From CBDBKE01 sp965218055 (lineage in GTDB: Bacteria; Acidobacteriota; Terriglobia; JAJPHL01; JAPKYU01): DNA of 64,000 bases. Below, in pieces: positions 51,478 to 60,176 of this stretch. The translations under genes and the position numbers were made by a program. Numbering within the stretch: position 1 is the first letter of the stretch; each line of letters starts with the position of its first letter. The DNA is taken from NCBI GenBank assembly GCA_965218055.1, contig CBDCKA010000001.1:496001-560000 (forward strand). The letters are read 5' to 3'. The notes below the pieces were generated by a model. It saw nothing but the letters and a program-made list of their open reading frames with translations, did not search any database and had not been told where the DNA came from.

Positions 51478-51841
51478 TTCCTTCTAGTGATCGAGCCGGC
51501 CTAACATTCCAGGCGGTCCAGCAATCACCTGGCGACGGTCGTTGCTCCATTCAAGCCCAACGTACTGTAATTGCCGTGTCGGTAGAGGCGTAGGTGGGGG
51601 GCCAGCCTCTCGAATAACACAGTTACCATCGCCGTGCAGTAGCCTGCTTCGCGTCGGCACAAGTCTTTGAGTACAAGGCGCTTGCCCCAGATTCAATGGA
51701 TTAGTCCCCACTAGTCGGTTAGCGTTTACCGATGCTGCCAGGCGGCTCACTTGGATGTATAACGCGCTAACCGGACAAGTGCCTGGATTCCCTTCGGTGA
51801 AGTAAGCTTGGCGCACAAGGCCAATAGTCCCCACTGGCGGG
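51478..51841. other. Gene-free stretch with repeat sequences
   Basis: No gene is visible. It contains the dispersed repeat at 51707-51783 and a further partial copy of its AGTCCCCACT core near 51824. Confidence 0.5.
51707..51783. repeat. Dispersed repeat copy (inverted partner of 47097-47174)
   Basis: The best-preserved copy in the island. Its reverse complement matches 6090-6165 at about 85% and 47097-47174 at roughly 70%. Confidence 0.65.
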
Positions 51842-52159
51842 CTAGTCAGCCAGTGATATTCCGGCTCGGATCGCCCCTCTCGCCCGGACTTTTTGGTGAT
51901 TTCTGGCGAAGGTCGCCTCGACCGACGCATCAGCTTCTCCCATCGTCCGGCGGGTCACCGTACCTAACCGAGTTTTCGTTCGTCTTCCGGGCTCGCTGCC
52001 GTGCTCGACGATGCGGCGCAGTTCATCGGCAGAAAGTAGGACCCGTCGCCCGATCCTCACCGTTCGGACTGTACCACGTTGGATGTAGGCCCGAAGCGTC
52101 CATGGACTGATGGCGAGCTTCTTGGCGGCGTCCTCGACGCCGAAGAGCTGTTCTGTCAT
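51842..52159 (-). CDS. Excisionase-like HTH DNA-binding protein
   Basis: The product is 105 aa. Residues 4-55 form a winged HTH of the MerR/Xis (HTH_17) type: LFGVEDAAKKLAISPWTLRA, then YIQRGTVRTVRIGRRVLLSA and DELRRIV. A basic C-terminal tail follows. Near an integrase, such proteins usually act as recombination directionality factors or regulators. It is divergent from the plus-strand zinc-finger gene. Confidence 0.8.
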   Translation of the reverse strand: MTEQLFGVEDAAKKLAISPWTLRAYIQRGTVRTVRIGRRVLLSADELRRIVEHGSEPGRRTKTRLGTVTRRTMGEADASVEATFARNHQKVRARGAIRAGISLAD

Positions 52160-52198
52160 GCGTACTCCTTTCTCAGCGCAGTTGCGCCCAGTTCCTCA

Positions 52199-52227
52199 TT
52201 GACATTCTACCTGGGGCATGCTAGATT
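52199..52227 (+). promoter_or_regulatory. Probable promoter for the zinc-finger gene
   Basis: TTGACA (52199-52204), a 17-bp spacer and TAGATT (52222-52227). It is followed by a short leader of about 20 nt to the GTG start. Confidence 0.55.
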
Positions 52228-52252
52228 GTATATATTTATTGGTACTCTAGCA

Positions 52253-52900
52253 GTGAACAGACCGCTTAACACTCTAGCAATCCGGTACGGCAAGCGGGCA
52301 GCGACCATCCTGGTCGAGTTCGCCAACATTCATCCCGACGGCTTTCAGCCCTGGCGGAAACGATGGGAGAGATACGGTCTCAAGTGGAGAGGGAACGAGG
52401 AGAACTTTCAGTGGAATCAATACCTCCTGCACGAGATTTGGGAGGGACGAAAGCGGGGAATAGAAGGCCTTCAGGCAGAGCTTTGTCTTGGAGTCGTCAG
52501 GGAACGTACCTACCAGCCTGAGCCTGAGCCGGTTCCATGGCGGGAAAACTGGCTGCAAAGTGGGGATCAGGTCGAAACCCTGGATATCCCTCCAGTTCGC
52601 GTTGACTGGGAGGCCAGCTCGTTATTCCTTCTTCCACGGAACCTTAACCACATCGTTTGGCTGGCGTTGGTACAGCACTCACGGCAACTTGCAATCTGCG
52701 CGAACAGGGGGAACGGTTGCCCGACCCCTTATTTCCTTCACCGAAGACGGCGGACGAGGTTCTGTTCCACTGATTGCTCTTCTCCCACCCAGAGAGAGTA
52801 TAAGCGGCGGTGGTGGGCGCAGCACGGCCCCCAGTGGCGGCAGGAACGGCTGAGAAAGCACAAGGGTCGGCGAGGCAAAAGGAAGTCCCCACAGCAGTAA
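52253..52900 (+). CDS. Unknown protein with a CGNR-like C-terminal zinc finger
   Basis: I chose the GTG at 52253 (215 aa) because the promoter lies just upstream and coding character begins there. The frame is open back to 52079, overlapping the divergent HTH gene. The N-terminal half is mixed alpha/beta with many Trp. The C-terminal part has ICANRGNGCPTPYFLHRRRR, then TRFCSTDCSSPTQREYKRRW, a Cys4-type finger like those in ABATE/CGNR-type proteins, and a basic tail. It is a common companion of integrases in accessory regions. Its role is unknown. Confidence 0.65.
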   Translation: MNRPLNTLAIRYGKRAATILVEFANIHPDGFQPWRKRWERYGLKWRGNEENFQWNQYLLHEIWEGRKRGIEGLQAELCLGVVRERTYQPEPEPVPWRENWLQSGDQVETLDIPPVRVDWEASSLFLLPRNLNHIVWLALVQHSRQLAICANRGNGCPTPYFLHRRRRTRFCSTDCSSPTQREYKRRWWAQHGPQWRQERLRKHKGRRGKRKSPQQ

Positions 52901-53000
52901 GTCCGGAAGGTAAGGCTCGCTAGGGACAGCTGGGCGGCAGGCCGAGAGGTAGTGGAGGGATAGGAAGCACGCAAATGGCTCGAAGAAGGAGGAGGTAGAC

Positions 53001-54098
53001 ATGGCCAAAACTTACTCGGATGGTGTCTACACACGGAAAGACAGGCCTGGGTACTGGACAAGCTGGTTTGACGCTCAGGGCAGAAGGCGATACCGGAAGA
53101 CAGATGCCAAGACCCTCGAACAGGCACGGCTTGCTCGCGGCACTGAGAAGCTGCGAGTGGAGCAGGCTAAGACGTTGGGCTTTACCCCACCCGGCAAAGA
53201 TACGTTTGCCGAGGTAGCAGCACGCTTCCTTACCCACCAGAAAGCCCGACTCACGCCCAAGGCTCTTGAACGGGAGAATCTCATTGTCCGCCAACACCTC
53301 ACGCCCTTCTTGCCGGGTCGGATTGCCGCCGTCCGCAAGGTAGACGCACAGCGATATGTGACCAAGCGCGGCACGGAAGTTTCGGCACATACGGTGCAAA
53401 AGGAATTGAACATTTTGAAGCACCTGCTGCGGCTCGCCGTCGAGTGGGAGATCATCCCGGTCAATCCGACTCAGGGTGTGAAAGCGCCCAAGGTCCCCGC
53501 TGGTCGGGTGCGATACCTCCAACCCACGGAATTACGGGTGCTGTTGGAAGCTTGCCTCGAATGGCTGCGGCCCACCGTAGCCCTGGCCGTGAGCACAGGG
53601 ATGCGCCGGGGCGAAATCCTGGGGCTTCGCTGGCTGGACGTGGATATGGCCCATCATCGCGTTCTGCTGCCCCAGACCAAGAACGGAGAGGGTCACATCG
53701 TGTACCTCAACGAAACCGCCCTGGCCGTGCTCCGGTCGCTTCCCTTCGGCGCACACACAAAGCCCAGCGACTGCCTCTTCTCTGACGTGACGCCTGAACA
53801 GGTGAGCACGGCCTTTGCGCGGGCCTGCCGCAAAGCGGGGATTGAGGACTTCCGCTTCCACGATCTGCGCCATACGGCGGCAAGCTGGATGCGAATGAAG
53901 GGAGCTGACATTCACACGGTAGCCCAACTGCTCGGCCACAAGGATCTGAGAATGGCAGCTCGCTACCAGCACCTTTCGCCGGCGTTCTTGGCTGAGGCCG
54001 TCCAAAGCCTAGACGCGGTTTTCGGCAGTCTGTGTTACCCAGGCTTTACCACCCGGGGGGCGTTACCAGAGCCCGAGTCCGTAACTGTTGCGGGATGA
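53001..54098 (+). CDS. Tyrosine integrase of the tRNA-Glu island
   Basis: The product is 365 aa with GGAGGAGG upstream. An N-terminal arm-binding part (YSDGVYTRKDRPGYWTSWFD) is followed by the core-binding domain (TFAEVAARFLTHQKARLTPK) and the catalytic domain. The residues are intact: Arg in VSTGMRRGEILGLRW, His-X2-Arg in FHDLRHTAASWMRM, His in LLGHKDLRMAARY and the nucleophile Tyr in the last motif. The stop codon lies 1 bp from the 3' end of tRNA-Glu, so it is the integrase that uses this tRNA as its site. Confidence 0.93.
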   Translation: MAKTYSDGVYTRKDRPGYWTSWFDAQGRRRYRKTDAKTLEQARLARGTEKLRVEQAKTLGFTPPGKDTFAEVAARFLTHQKARLTPKALERENLIVRQHLTPFLPGRIAAVRKVDAQRYVTKRGTEVSAHTVQKELNILKHLLRLAVEWEIIPVNPTQGVKAPKVPAGRVRYLQPTELRVLLEACLEWLRPTVALAVSTGMRRGEILGLRWLDVDMAHHRVLLPQTKNGEGHIVYLNETALAVLRSLPFGAHTKPSDCLFSDVTPEQVSTAFARACRKAGIEDFRFHDLRHTAASWMRMKGADIHTVAQLLGHKDLRMAARYQHLSPAFLAEAVQSLDAVFGSLCYPGFTTRGALPEPESVTVAG

Positions 54099-54099
54099 G

Positions 54100-54177
54100 T
54101 GGTGTCCCCAGCGGGATTCGAACCCGCGTTTCCGCCTTGAAAGGGCGATGTCCTAGGCCGGGCTAGACGATGGGGAC
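54100..54177 (-). tRNA. tRNA-Glu (anticodon TTC)
   Basis: 78 nt including an encoded CCA. The acceptor stem is GTCCCCA/TGGGGAC, the anticodon loop CTTTCAA, giving TTC for Glu, and the T loop GTTCGAATC is canonical. The 3' 49 bases are duplicated at 46478-46526. Confidence 0.93.
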
Positions 54178-54367
54178 CACTCTCGTTATCGTACCGAGGC
54201 TGAACACCATCCGTCAATCAGCAGAAGATGGACACGGTGCATCGGGAGCTACGCAGGCAGTAGAGCGCAAACGGCCACCGCGCCGCCACGACACCGTGCC
54301 GCACAGCAAGCAGAAGCGGTACAGGTTCTGATCCCGGTGAGCGTCAAACCGGAGCACATCGTCAACT

Positions 54368-55729
54368 TCACCCGACCCGCTGCGCGACCGAACGCGTTGC
54401 CGTTGCCGGCACGGCAACCTCGGGCAGCTCCATCTCCACCCGAGTTCCCCGCCCCGGCTCGGAACTGATGTGGAATCCGAAGTCGGTGCCGTAGAGCACC
54501 CGCAGCCGCTCCTGGACGTTGCTGAGGCCGATGCCGCGATCACTTGACTGAGCCAGGGCCTCGGTCCTCATCCCGACGCCGTTGTCTTCCACCGCCAGCA
54601 GCAGCCGCCCGTCGCGGCATGTGCTGCGAATCCGCACCACCCCGCCCGCCAGCCGCGGGCTGAGCCCGTGCCGGATGCTGTTTTCCACGATGGGCTGGAG
54701 GATCATGCTCGGCACCTGCATCTCCAGCGTCTCCCCGTCCAGTTCCTTGACAATCTGCAACTTCTCGGCACCGAACCGCACGACCTCGATATCCAAATAG
54801 TCGTCAATGAAACTGAGCTCTTCGCCGAGCGAGGCGAACGTCTCTTGCCGGCGCAGCAACCGCCGCAGGATGTTGGAGAGTTTCTGAATCATCCGGCGGG
54901 CCAACTCCGGATTCAGGCGGACCAGCGAGGAGATCGAGTTCAACGCATTGAACAAAAAGTGGGGGTGCATCTGGCTGGTGAGGGCGTCCATGCGTGCTTC
55001 CACCAGCAGGCGGCGGTGTTCCTCCAGCATGATCTCGTTGCGGGTGTTGTTCCAGATCTTGATCGGGATCGCCACGCAGGCAATGCTGGCCAACACGATG
55101 GCCACCTTCAGCGGGTTGTTGGCCGAGTCGAGGTAAAATAGCAGGTTGTTGGCAGGATCCAGGTAATACAGGCGTCCCTCGGAGAGGCGACCGAGCAGCA
55201 GGTAGCCGGCCTGGAGCGCCACAATAAACAGGAAGAACATCATCTGCCAGTCGCCGCGGGGCTTGCCGAAGCGCCGCTGGTACCAGCGGTAAATGTTCAT
55301 GTCCACGAACGGAGAGAAGTGCCAGAGCTCTTCCACTTCCGAACAGAGACGGCGAGCCACCCCGCCTAGCAGGCCTACCACCACCAGCACGGGCAGCGCC
55401 ACCCACTCACCACTGAGCAATGCCGGCAGCGCCACCACAGCTCCAGCCACGACTCCAGCAACCCCGCCCCCCAACAGGCCGGCCAGCAGGGCGCCTTCCA
55501 GGCCCAGGTCCGGCGCCTTATACTTCAAGAGCACGCGCACGGCCACTCCCAACCCAAAGGTCACTCCCAAGAACAACCCCAGTTGCACACTCTGGGCCAG
55601 GGCTCGCCGCTCCCGGAACAGCAGCGCTTTGAACGGCGCCGAACGCACCAGGATGCTGGCCAGGGAAGCCACAACTCCAACTTTTACCAGCAGCGTAACC
55701 AACAGTTGCTGTTGAGATTCCAAACCCAT
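54368..55729 (-). CDS. LytS-like sensor histidine kinase
   Basis: The product is 453 aa. Five or more membrane segments (about 8-220) form a 5TM-like sensor. A His-kinase domain follows with the phosphoacceptor MHPHFLFNALNSISSLVRLN (about 256), then the ATPase part: PSMILQPIVENSIRHGLSPR, EDNGVGM and DRGIGLSNVQERLRVLYG. It is of the LytS/YehU type, usually paired with a LytTR response regulator. No such partner is in the window. Upstream it diverges from ribA. Confidence 0.9.
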   Translation of the reverse strand: MGLESQQQLLVTLLVKVGVVASLASILVRSAPFKALLFRERRALAQSVQLGLFLGVTFGLGVAVRVLLKYKAPDLGLEGALLAGLLGGGVAGVVAGAVVALPALLSGEWVALPVLVVVGLLGGVARRLCSEVEELWHFSPFVDMNIYRWYQRRFGKPRGDWQMMFFLFIVALQAGYLLLGRLSEGRLYYLDPANNLLFYLDSANNPLKVAIVLASIACVAIPIKIWNNTRNEIMLEEHRRLLVEARMDALTSQMHPHFLFNALNSISSLVRLNPELARRMIQKLSNILRRLLRRQETFASLGEELSFIDDYLDIEVVRFGAEKLQIVKELDGETLEMQVPSMILQPIVENSIRHGLSPRLAGGVVRIRSTCRDGRLLLAVEDNGVGMRTEALAQSSDRGIGLSNVQERLRVLYGTDFGFHISSEPGRGTRVEMELPEVAVPATATRSVAQRVG

Positions 55730-55871
55730 CGCACGTTGCGAGCCGGCTAATACTCAGCAAATCCTTAAGGCCGGGCCCGGCAGCTCGGCCTCCTCGACTC
55801 AATCCGTAGATTGGGTGGGTCGGCCCGGCCCGGCTCAATTCACGCTGCATGCATTATAATGGCGAACACGC

Positions 55872-56480
55872 ATGGAGGCACAGCCCACGGCAACAGTCCA
55901 GAAGGTTGGAGAGGCGGATTTCCCCACCCAATACGGGCACTTCCGCATTTTCGGGTTCCAGCAAGGAGAAGAGGCCGCAGTGGCGCTGGTGATGGGAGAG
56001 CCGGCAGCAGCCGAAGCACCGCTGGTGCGAATTCATTCCCAATGCTTCACGGGGGACGTGTTCGGTTCGCTGCGCTGCGACTGCCGCGACCAGCTCGAGT
56101 TATCCCTCCGTAAGATCGCCGCCGAAGGATGCGGCCTGCTCATTTACGAGCACAAGGAAGGGCGCGGCATCGGACTGATGAACAAGCTCCAAGCCTATGA
56201 GCTGCAGGACCGTGGCGTGGACACGGTGGAAGCGAACCGGCGGCTGGGCTTCGCCGCTGACCTGCGCGACTATGCGCTGCCAACCGCCATCTTGCGCCAC
56301 CTCGGTGTGGGCTCGGTCCGCCTGCTCTCCAACAACCCCCACAAGGTACGGGCCCTGGAAGAGGCCGGCATCCGGGTGCGGGAGCGGGTCGCCTGTGAGG
56401 CCCTTGCGAACGGAACGCGGCGCCTCTACCTGAAGACCAAACGCGACAAGCTGGGTCACCTGCTGAACGGGCTGGACTAG
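55872..56480 (+). CDS. ribA: GTP cyclohydrolase II, stand-alone
   Basis: The product is 202 aa. It opens GTP to the pyrimidine precursor of riboflavin. Zinc site CFTGDVFGSLRCDCRDQL and the loop YEHKEGRGIGLMNKLQAYEL are intact, with LLSNNPHKVRALEEAGI near the end. There is no fused RibB domain, unlike many bacterial RibBA proteins. Confidence 0.92.
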   Translation: MEAQPTATVQKVGEADFPTQYGHFRIFGFQQGEEAAVALVMGEPAAAEAPLVRIHSQCFTGDVFGSLRCDCRDQLELSLRKIAAEGCGLLIYEHKEGRGIGLMNKLQAYELQDRGVDTVEANRRLGFAADLRDYALPTAILRHLGVGSVRLLSNNPHKVRALEEAGIRVRERVACEALANGTRRLYLKTKRDKLGHLLNGLD

Positions 56481-56555
56481 CGCGTGGCTGGAATGGACCG
56501 GGAGTCTCCCCGGCTCCGGAACCAAAGAATCTCTACTTAGCCTGCTGCGGGTGGC

Positions 56556-57056
56556 TCAGGCCCCGCGACGACGGCCACGAACCGCGGCGCCGCGGGCCGG
56601 CAGCTCGCGCTCGGGCCGCTTGCGAAACATGTCCCCCTGCTTGAACTCAGCCGCCAGGCGCCTCACCTGGTCCGTGATGCAGACCGAGATGATGGGTTGG
56701 CGCGAGTTTTTCAGCAGGTCCACGATCTTGCGCTGGCTGTCGGCGAGGAAGATGTTGCGACCGTCGGTCAGCAGGTGGTACTCGGAGCTGGGACGCAGTA
56801 CGTCGGAGAGGCGCCGTCCCAGTTCGCGGTGCAGGAAGCGCAGCACCCGGCGAATTTTCTGCAGGGAAAAGCCTTTGTTGCGCAGTTCGGCAATCACCGC
56901 CACTTCAATCAGCTCTTCCAGCCGGTAGCGGCGCCGGTGCCCCTGGTGCTCGGGGGAAACGACTCCCCGCTCATCCCACCACTGCAGCTGCCGGGCCGTG
57001 ACACGCGCCAGGGTGGCGACTTCCTCGCTGGTGAAACTTTGGTCCGAGCGGAACAT
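56556..57056 (-). CDS. MerR-family regulator
   Basis: The product is 166 aa. Residues 8-75 are a MerR HTH (FTSEEVATLARVTARQLQWW, then HRRRYRLEELIEVAVIAELR). A dimerisation helix follows and a C-terminal part with an unremarkable beta pattern. The very end is Arg-rich. The effector is not readable. It resembles the MerR proteins of unknown role common in Acidobacteria. Confidence 0.85.
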   Translation of the reverse strand: MFRSDQSFTSEEVATLARVTARQLQWWDERGVVSPEHQGHRRRYRLEELIEVAVIAELRNKGFSLQKIRRVLRFLHRELGRRLSDVLRPSSEYHLLTDGRNIFLADSQRKIVDLLKNSRQPIISVCITDQVRRLAAEFKQGDMFRKRPERELPARGAAVRGRRRGA

Positions 57057-57167
57057 ATTCTAAGCTCCGTGTTTGAAACAAGCTACTTGGCTGCTGTTAA
57101 AGCTGTCAAGCAGGAAAATTGATCCCGGGTTAACTGACTGGAAACATCGGGCCTGACTCCCGGCCGA

Positions 57168-57371
57168 TTAGCCGCCTCCCACGAACCGCACAATTTCCAC
57201 CTGATCGCCTTCCCCCAACTGCACCACCGGCCATCGGCCGCGGTGGACCACTCCCCGATTGTGTTCGATGGCCACGCGGTCGCCCGGGAGCTCCAGAAGG
57301 CGAACCAGGGCCTCCAGGGAGGTGCCCTTCGGCACCGAGCGAACTTCCCCATTAATGGCAATCTCAATCAC
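57168..57371 (-). CDS. thiS: Sulfur carrier protein ThiS
   Basis: The product is 67 aa, a ubiquitin-like sulfur carrier with the fold MIEIAINGEVRSVPKGTSLE and the C-terminal Gly tail ending VGGG. The family normally ends in Gly-Gly, so the extra Gly is noted. No other thi gene is visible nearby, so it could also serve another sulfur-transfer path. Confidence 0.8.
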   Translation of the reverse strand: MIEIAINGEVRSVPKGTSLEALVRLLELPGDRVAIEHNRGVVHRGRWPVVQLGEGDQVEIVRFVGGG

Positions 57372-57385
57372 TCGCGCACCCCAAC

Positions 57386-57991
57386 TTACTGCTCGGGATC
57401 GCGCAGGAGCCGAAACTTCAAAACTTCGGAGGCTCCCCCGGAGGCGGCCTGGAACAGCACCAATGCCTCCTCCGCCGAAGGCGAATCGAAGTGGATCTCG
57501 GCCGTCCCTTCAGCCGATGCCGTGGCCTCGCCGCGCGTTTCCTGGTCTTCGCCAGGGGCGAGCACCGCGCGGACCACGACGCCCGCGAGCGGCTGGCCGT
57601 TGGCCCGATCCCGGACCTGCAACCGGAACAGCAGCCGGCCGTCTTGCTCGATGTCGCGCGCGTTGGTCAGCTCCAGCGCGGCCGAGGCGGGAGCGGAAGG
57701 TGCCGGAGCGGGTTGTTTGGCCGGCGCAGCCTGCGGTGGAGGTTTCTCGGGTGGCACGTAAGTTCCCCCCCGGATGGCTTCCACAAGTTCGCGGTGTTGC
57801 TGCTTCACCATCTCCTGCAATTGCTCCGGTCTTGTCTCGCCAGGCTGGTAAGCCGTCCGGCGGCGATCCACGATTCGGCCACCCATGTAGATGACTGAAT
57901 CAATCACCGGGTGTTTCTCTCCACGGTCCTCCGTCTGTACGTGGTAAACCGTGTCCCCCGCTTTGACGTCCGTGTTGTAGCCGAAAATCAT
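57386..57991 (-). CDS. Unknown protein with a Pro-rich linker
   Basis: The product is 201 aa. The N-terminal domain (1-80) is FGYNTDVKAGDTVYHVQTED, then VIDSVIYMGGRIVDRRRTAY. A Pro/Ala-rich linker (about 85-105) follows and then a beta-sandwich domain (about 110-195) with LFRLQVRDRANGQPLAGVVV. The layout suggests a small structural or secretion-related protein, but no signal peptide is present. Genes of this shape are frequent in Acidobacteria. Function unknown. Confidence 0.65.
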   Translation of the reverse strand: MIFGYNTDVKAGDTVYHVQTEDRGEKHPVIDSVIYMGGRIVDRRRTAYQPGETRPEQLQEMVKQQHRELVEAIRGGTYVPPEKPPPQAAPAKQPAPAPSAPASAALELTNARDIEQDGRLLFRLQVRDRANGQPLAGVVVRAVLAPGEDQETRGEATASAEGTAEIHFDSPSAEEALVLFQAASGGASEVLKFRLLRDPEQ

Positions 57992-58008
57992 CCTGCAAGC
58001 CCTGCAAC

Positions 58009-58037
58009 TTGCAAATTTGCCCGCCCGACAGTATAGT
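58009..58037 (+). promoter_or_regulatory. Probable promoter of the nuo operon
   Basis: TTGCAA (58009-58014), a 17-bp spacer and TATAGT (58032-58037). It gives a leader of about 67 nt before nuoA. Confidence 0.5.
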
Positions 58038-58110
58038 GCCCTGGTTTGGCCCTCTGTTCGGGGGACGCCATTATACGCAACGTCTCCCGCGGGCGGCAGA
58101 GGATTATGCC

Positions 58111-58497
58111 ATGCCGGGCAGCTACTTGCAAAGCTACTTGCCCGTGCTGTTGCACGGGGCCTTCGTCTTAATCATTGCCGGGGGCATGCTGGCGCTGTCG
58201 TCGCTGCTGGGGCGGCACGCTCCGACACCGGCCAAGCTGATGCCCTACGAGTCGGGCATGGTGCCGGTGGGTGATACTCGCCAGCGGTTCAGCGTGAAGT
58301 TTTACCTGGTGGCCATGTTGTTCATCCTGTTCGATGTGGAAGCCGTATTCCTTTACCCATGGGCAGTCATCTTGCGCGAGTTGAAGCTGTTTGGGCTCGT
58401 GGAGATGGTCATCTACATGGTGGTCATCTTCTCCGGATTTGTCTACGTCTGGAAGAAGGGCGCGCTGGACTGGTCCCAAGCAGGCCCTGGTGAATAA
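58111..58497 (+). CDS. nuoA: NADH-quinone oxidoreductase subunit A
   Basis: I chose the ATG at 58111 (128 aa) because AGAGGA precedes it. Three membrane segments, the loop KLMPYESGMVPVGDTRQRFS and the typical FYLVAMLFILFDVEAVFLYPW are present. First gene of the operon. The next gene is nuoC, overlapping by one base, and nuoB is absent from its usual place. Confidence 0.92.
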   Translation: MPGSYLQSYLPVLLHGAFVLIIAGGMLALSSLLGRHAPTPAKLMPYESGMVPVGDTRQRFSVKFYLVAMLFILFDVEAVFLYPWAVILRELKLFGLVEMVIYMVVIFSGFVYVWKKGALDWSQAGPGE

Positions 58498-58964
58498 TGG
58501 TTCCCCACCAGATCCAGCAGTTCCCCGAGGCCGAGGCGCTCGAATCGCATGACCCCTCGATCCTGGTCGGGGGGCGGGACGATCGCGGGGAGCTGACCCT
58601 GGAGGTGGCCGCCGACAAGATTGCGGCCGCCTGCGAATGGTTCCGCGCCCGCGGCTATCCTCTACTTTCCAGCATCACAGCCACTGACGGGTATCCGGTC
58701 GAGCCGAGGTTCCGCCTGGTCTACCAGCTGTATTCCCTCACGGAGTGGAAACACTTGCGTCTGGCGGTGCAGGTGGGAGGGGAAGACCCGCGGGTGGATT
58801 CGGTGGTGTCGGTGTGGCCGGCGGCCGACTGGTACGAACGCGAGGTGTTCGACCTGTTCGGGGTGCGCTTCAGTGGTCATCCAAATCTCAAGCGCATTCT
58901 GATGCCCGACGATTGGGAAGGCCACCCGCTGCGAAAGGATTTTCCCACCGAGGGGATTCGTTAG
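58497..58964 (+). CDS. nuoC: NADH-quinone oxidoreductase subunit C
   Basis: The product is 155 aa. The subunit C signature is complete: EWKHLRLAVQVGGEDPRVDS, then WPAADWYEREVFDLFGVRFS and GHPLRKDFP at the end. It belongs to the peripheral arm. It starts on the last base of the nuoA stop and is directly followed by nuoD. Confidence 0.93.
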   Translation: MVPHQIQQFPEAEALESHDPSILVGGRDDRGELTLEVAADKIAAACEWFRARGYPLLSSITATDGYPVEPRFRLVYQLYSLTEWKHLRLAVQVGGEDPRVDSVVSVWPAADWYEREVFDLFGVRFSGHPNLKRILMPDDWEGHPLRKDFPTEGIR

Positions 58965-60158
58965 ATGCCTCCCGTCGTCAGTCCCCCGCCCGGCACCCAG
59001 ACCATGACCCTGAACATGGGGCCGCATCATCCCTCCACCCACGGCGTGCTGCGGTTGATTCTGGAACTGGACGGGGAGACCGTGGTGCGGTGCAGCCCCG
59101 ACATTGGCTACCTGCATACCGGCATCGAAAAGACCGCCGAAGGCAAAACCTACTCCCAGGCCATCACCCTGACGGACCGCATTGACTACCTTTGCCCGCT
59201 GACCAACAACCTGTGCTACGTGCTGGCGGTGGAGAAGCTTCTGGGGCTTGAGGTGCCGCCCCGCGCCCAGTGGCTGCGGGTCCTGCTGAACGAACTGACG
59301 CGACTGAACAGCCACCTAGTCTGGCTGGGAACGCATGCTCTGGACATCGGCGCGGCCTCCGTCTTCCTTTACTGTTTCCGCGAGCGGGAGGAGTTGCTGA
59401 GCATCTTCGAAATGGCTTCCGGCCAGCGGATGATGACCAGCTATTTCCGGGTGGGCGGGGTGGCGCTGCCGCCGCCACTGGGTTTCTTTGAGCGCATCCG
59501 CAAGTTCCTCTCCTATTTCCCGGACCGGATTGACGAGTACGAGACGCTCCTGACCGAGAACCGCATCTGGATCGGCCGCACCCGCGGCGTGGGCTACATC
59601 TCGGGAGAGGACGCGATCGCCCTGGGAGTCACCGGTCCCACCCTGCGCGCCTGCGGCGTTGCGTGGGACCTGCGCAAGAGCAATCCCTACAGCTCCTACG
59701 ACAAGTTCCAGTTCCAGGTGCCGGTGCGGACCGAAGGCGATGTCTATGCCCGCTACTTGGTACGGCTGGAGGAGATGCGGGAGAGCGTCAAGATTGTGCG
59801 GCAGGCCCTCGAGGGCCTGCCGGAAGGCCCGACCATGGCTGAGGCCCCGCACATCGTGTTGCCGGAGCGGGAGAAGATGAAGACCGAGATGGAGGCCCTC
59901 ATTTACCACTTTAAGATTGTCACCGAGGGCTTCCGCGTCCCGCCCGGGGAGGTTTACCAGGCGGTGGAGTCGCCACGGGGCATGATGGCCTACTACGTTG
60001 TCAGCGACGGCACCAGCCAGCCCTACCGGATGTACGTGCGCGCACCATCGTTTGCCAACCTGCGGGCCTTACCGAAAATGGTCGAAGGGCGGTTGATCGC
60101 CGACGTAGTGGCCTCCATCGCCTCGATTGACATCGTGCTGGGCGAGATTGACCGGTAG
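58965..60158 (+). CDS. nuoD: NADH-quinone oxidoreductase subunit D
   Basis: The product is 397 aa. Signatures: NMGPHHPSTHGVLRLILELD, DIGYLHTGIEKTAEGKTYSQ, TDRIDYLCPLTNNLCYVLAV, and the closing RAPSFANLRALPKMVEGRLI. It forms part of the quinone-reducing module together with NuoB, which is not in the window. Length is normal. Confidence 0.95.
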   Translation: MPPVVSPPPGTQTMTLNMGPHHPSTHGVLRLILELDGETVVRCSPDIGYLHTGIEKTAEGKTYSQAITLTDRIDYLCPLTNNLCYVLAVEKLLGLEVPPRAQWLRVLLNELTRLNSHLVWLGTHALDIGAASVFLYCFREREELLSIFEMASGQRMMTSYFRVGGVALPPPLGFFERIRKFLSYFPDRIDEYETLLTENRIWIGRTRGVGYISGEDAIALGVTGPTLRACGVAWDLRKSNPYSSYDKFQFQVPVRTEGDVYARYLVRLEEMRESVKIVRQALEGLPEGPTMAEAPHIVLPEREKMKTEMEALIYHFKIVTEGFRVPPGEVYQAVESPRGMMAYYVVSDGTSQPYRMYVRAPSFANLRALPKMVEGRLIADVVASIASIDIVLGEIDR

Positions 60159-60176
60159 TGGCCCGGCGGCCTAGCG

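Larger units (their letters stand above)
46478..54148. mobile_element. Genomic island integrated at tRNA-Glu
   Basis: The segment is bounded by 49-bp direct repeats from tRNA-Glu and carries a tyrosine integrase at the tRNA end, an excisionase-like HTH protein, a zinc-finger protein and a DUF1501/PSD1 gene pair. GTTACC-rich repeats occur just inside both ends (46654-46674 and 54033-54072) and may be integrase arm sites. The integrase is intact, so excision may still be possible. Confidence 0.8.
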
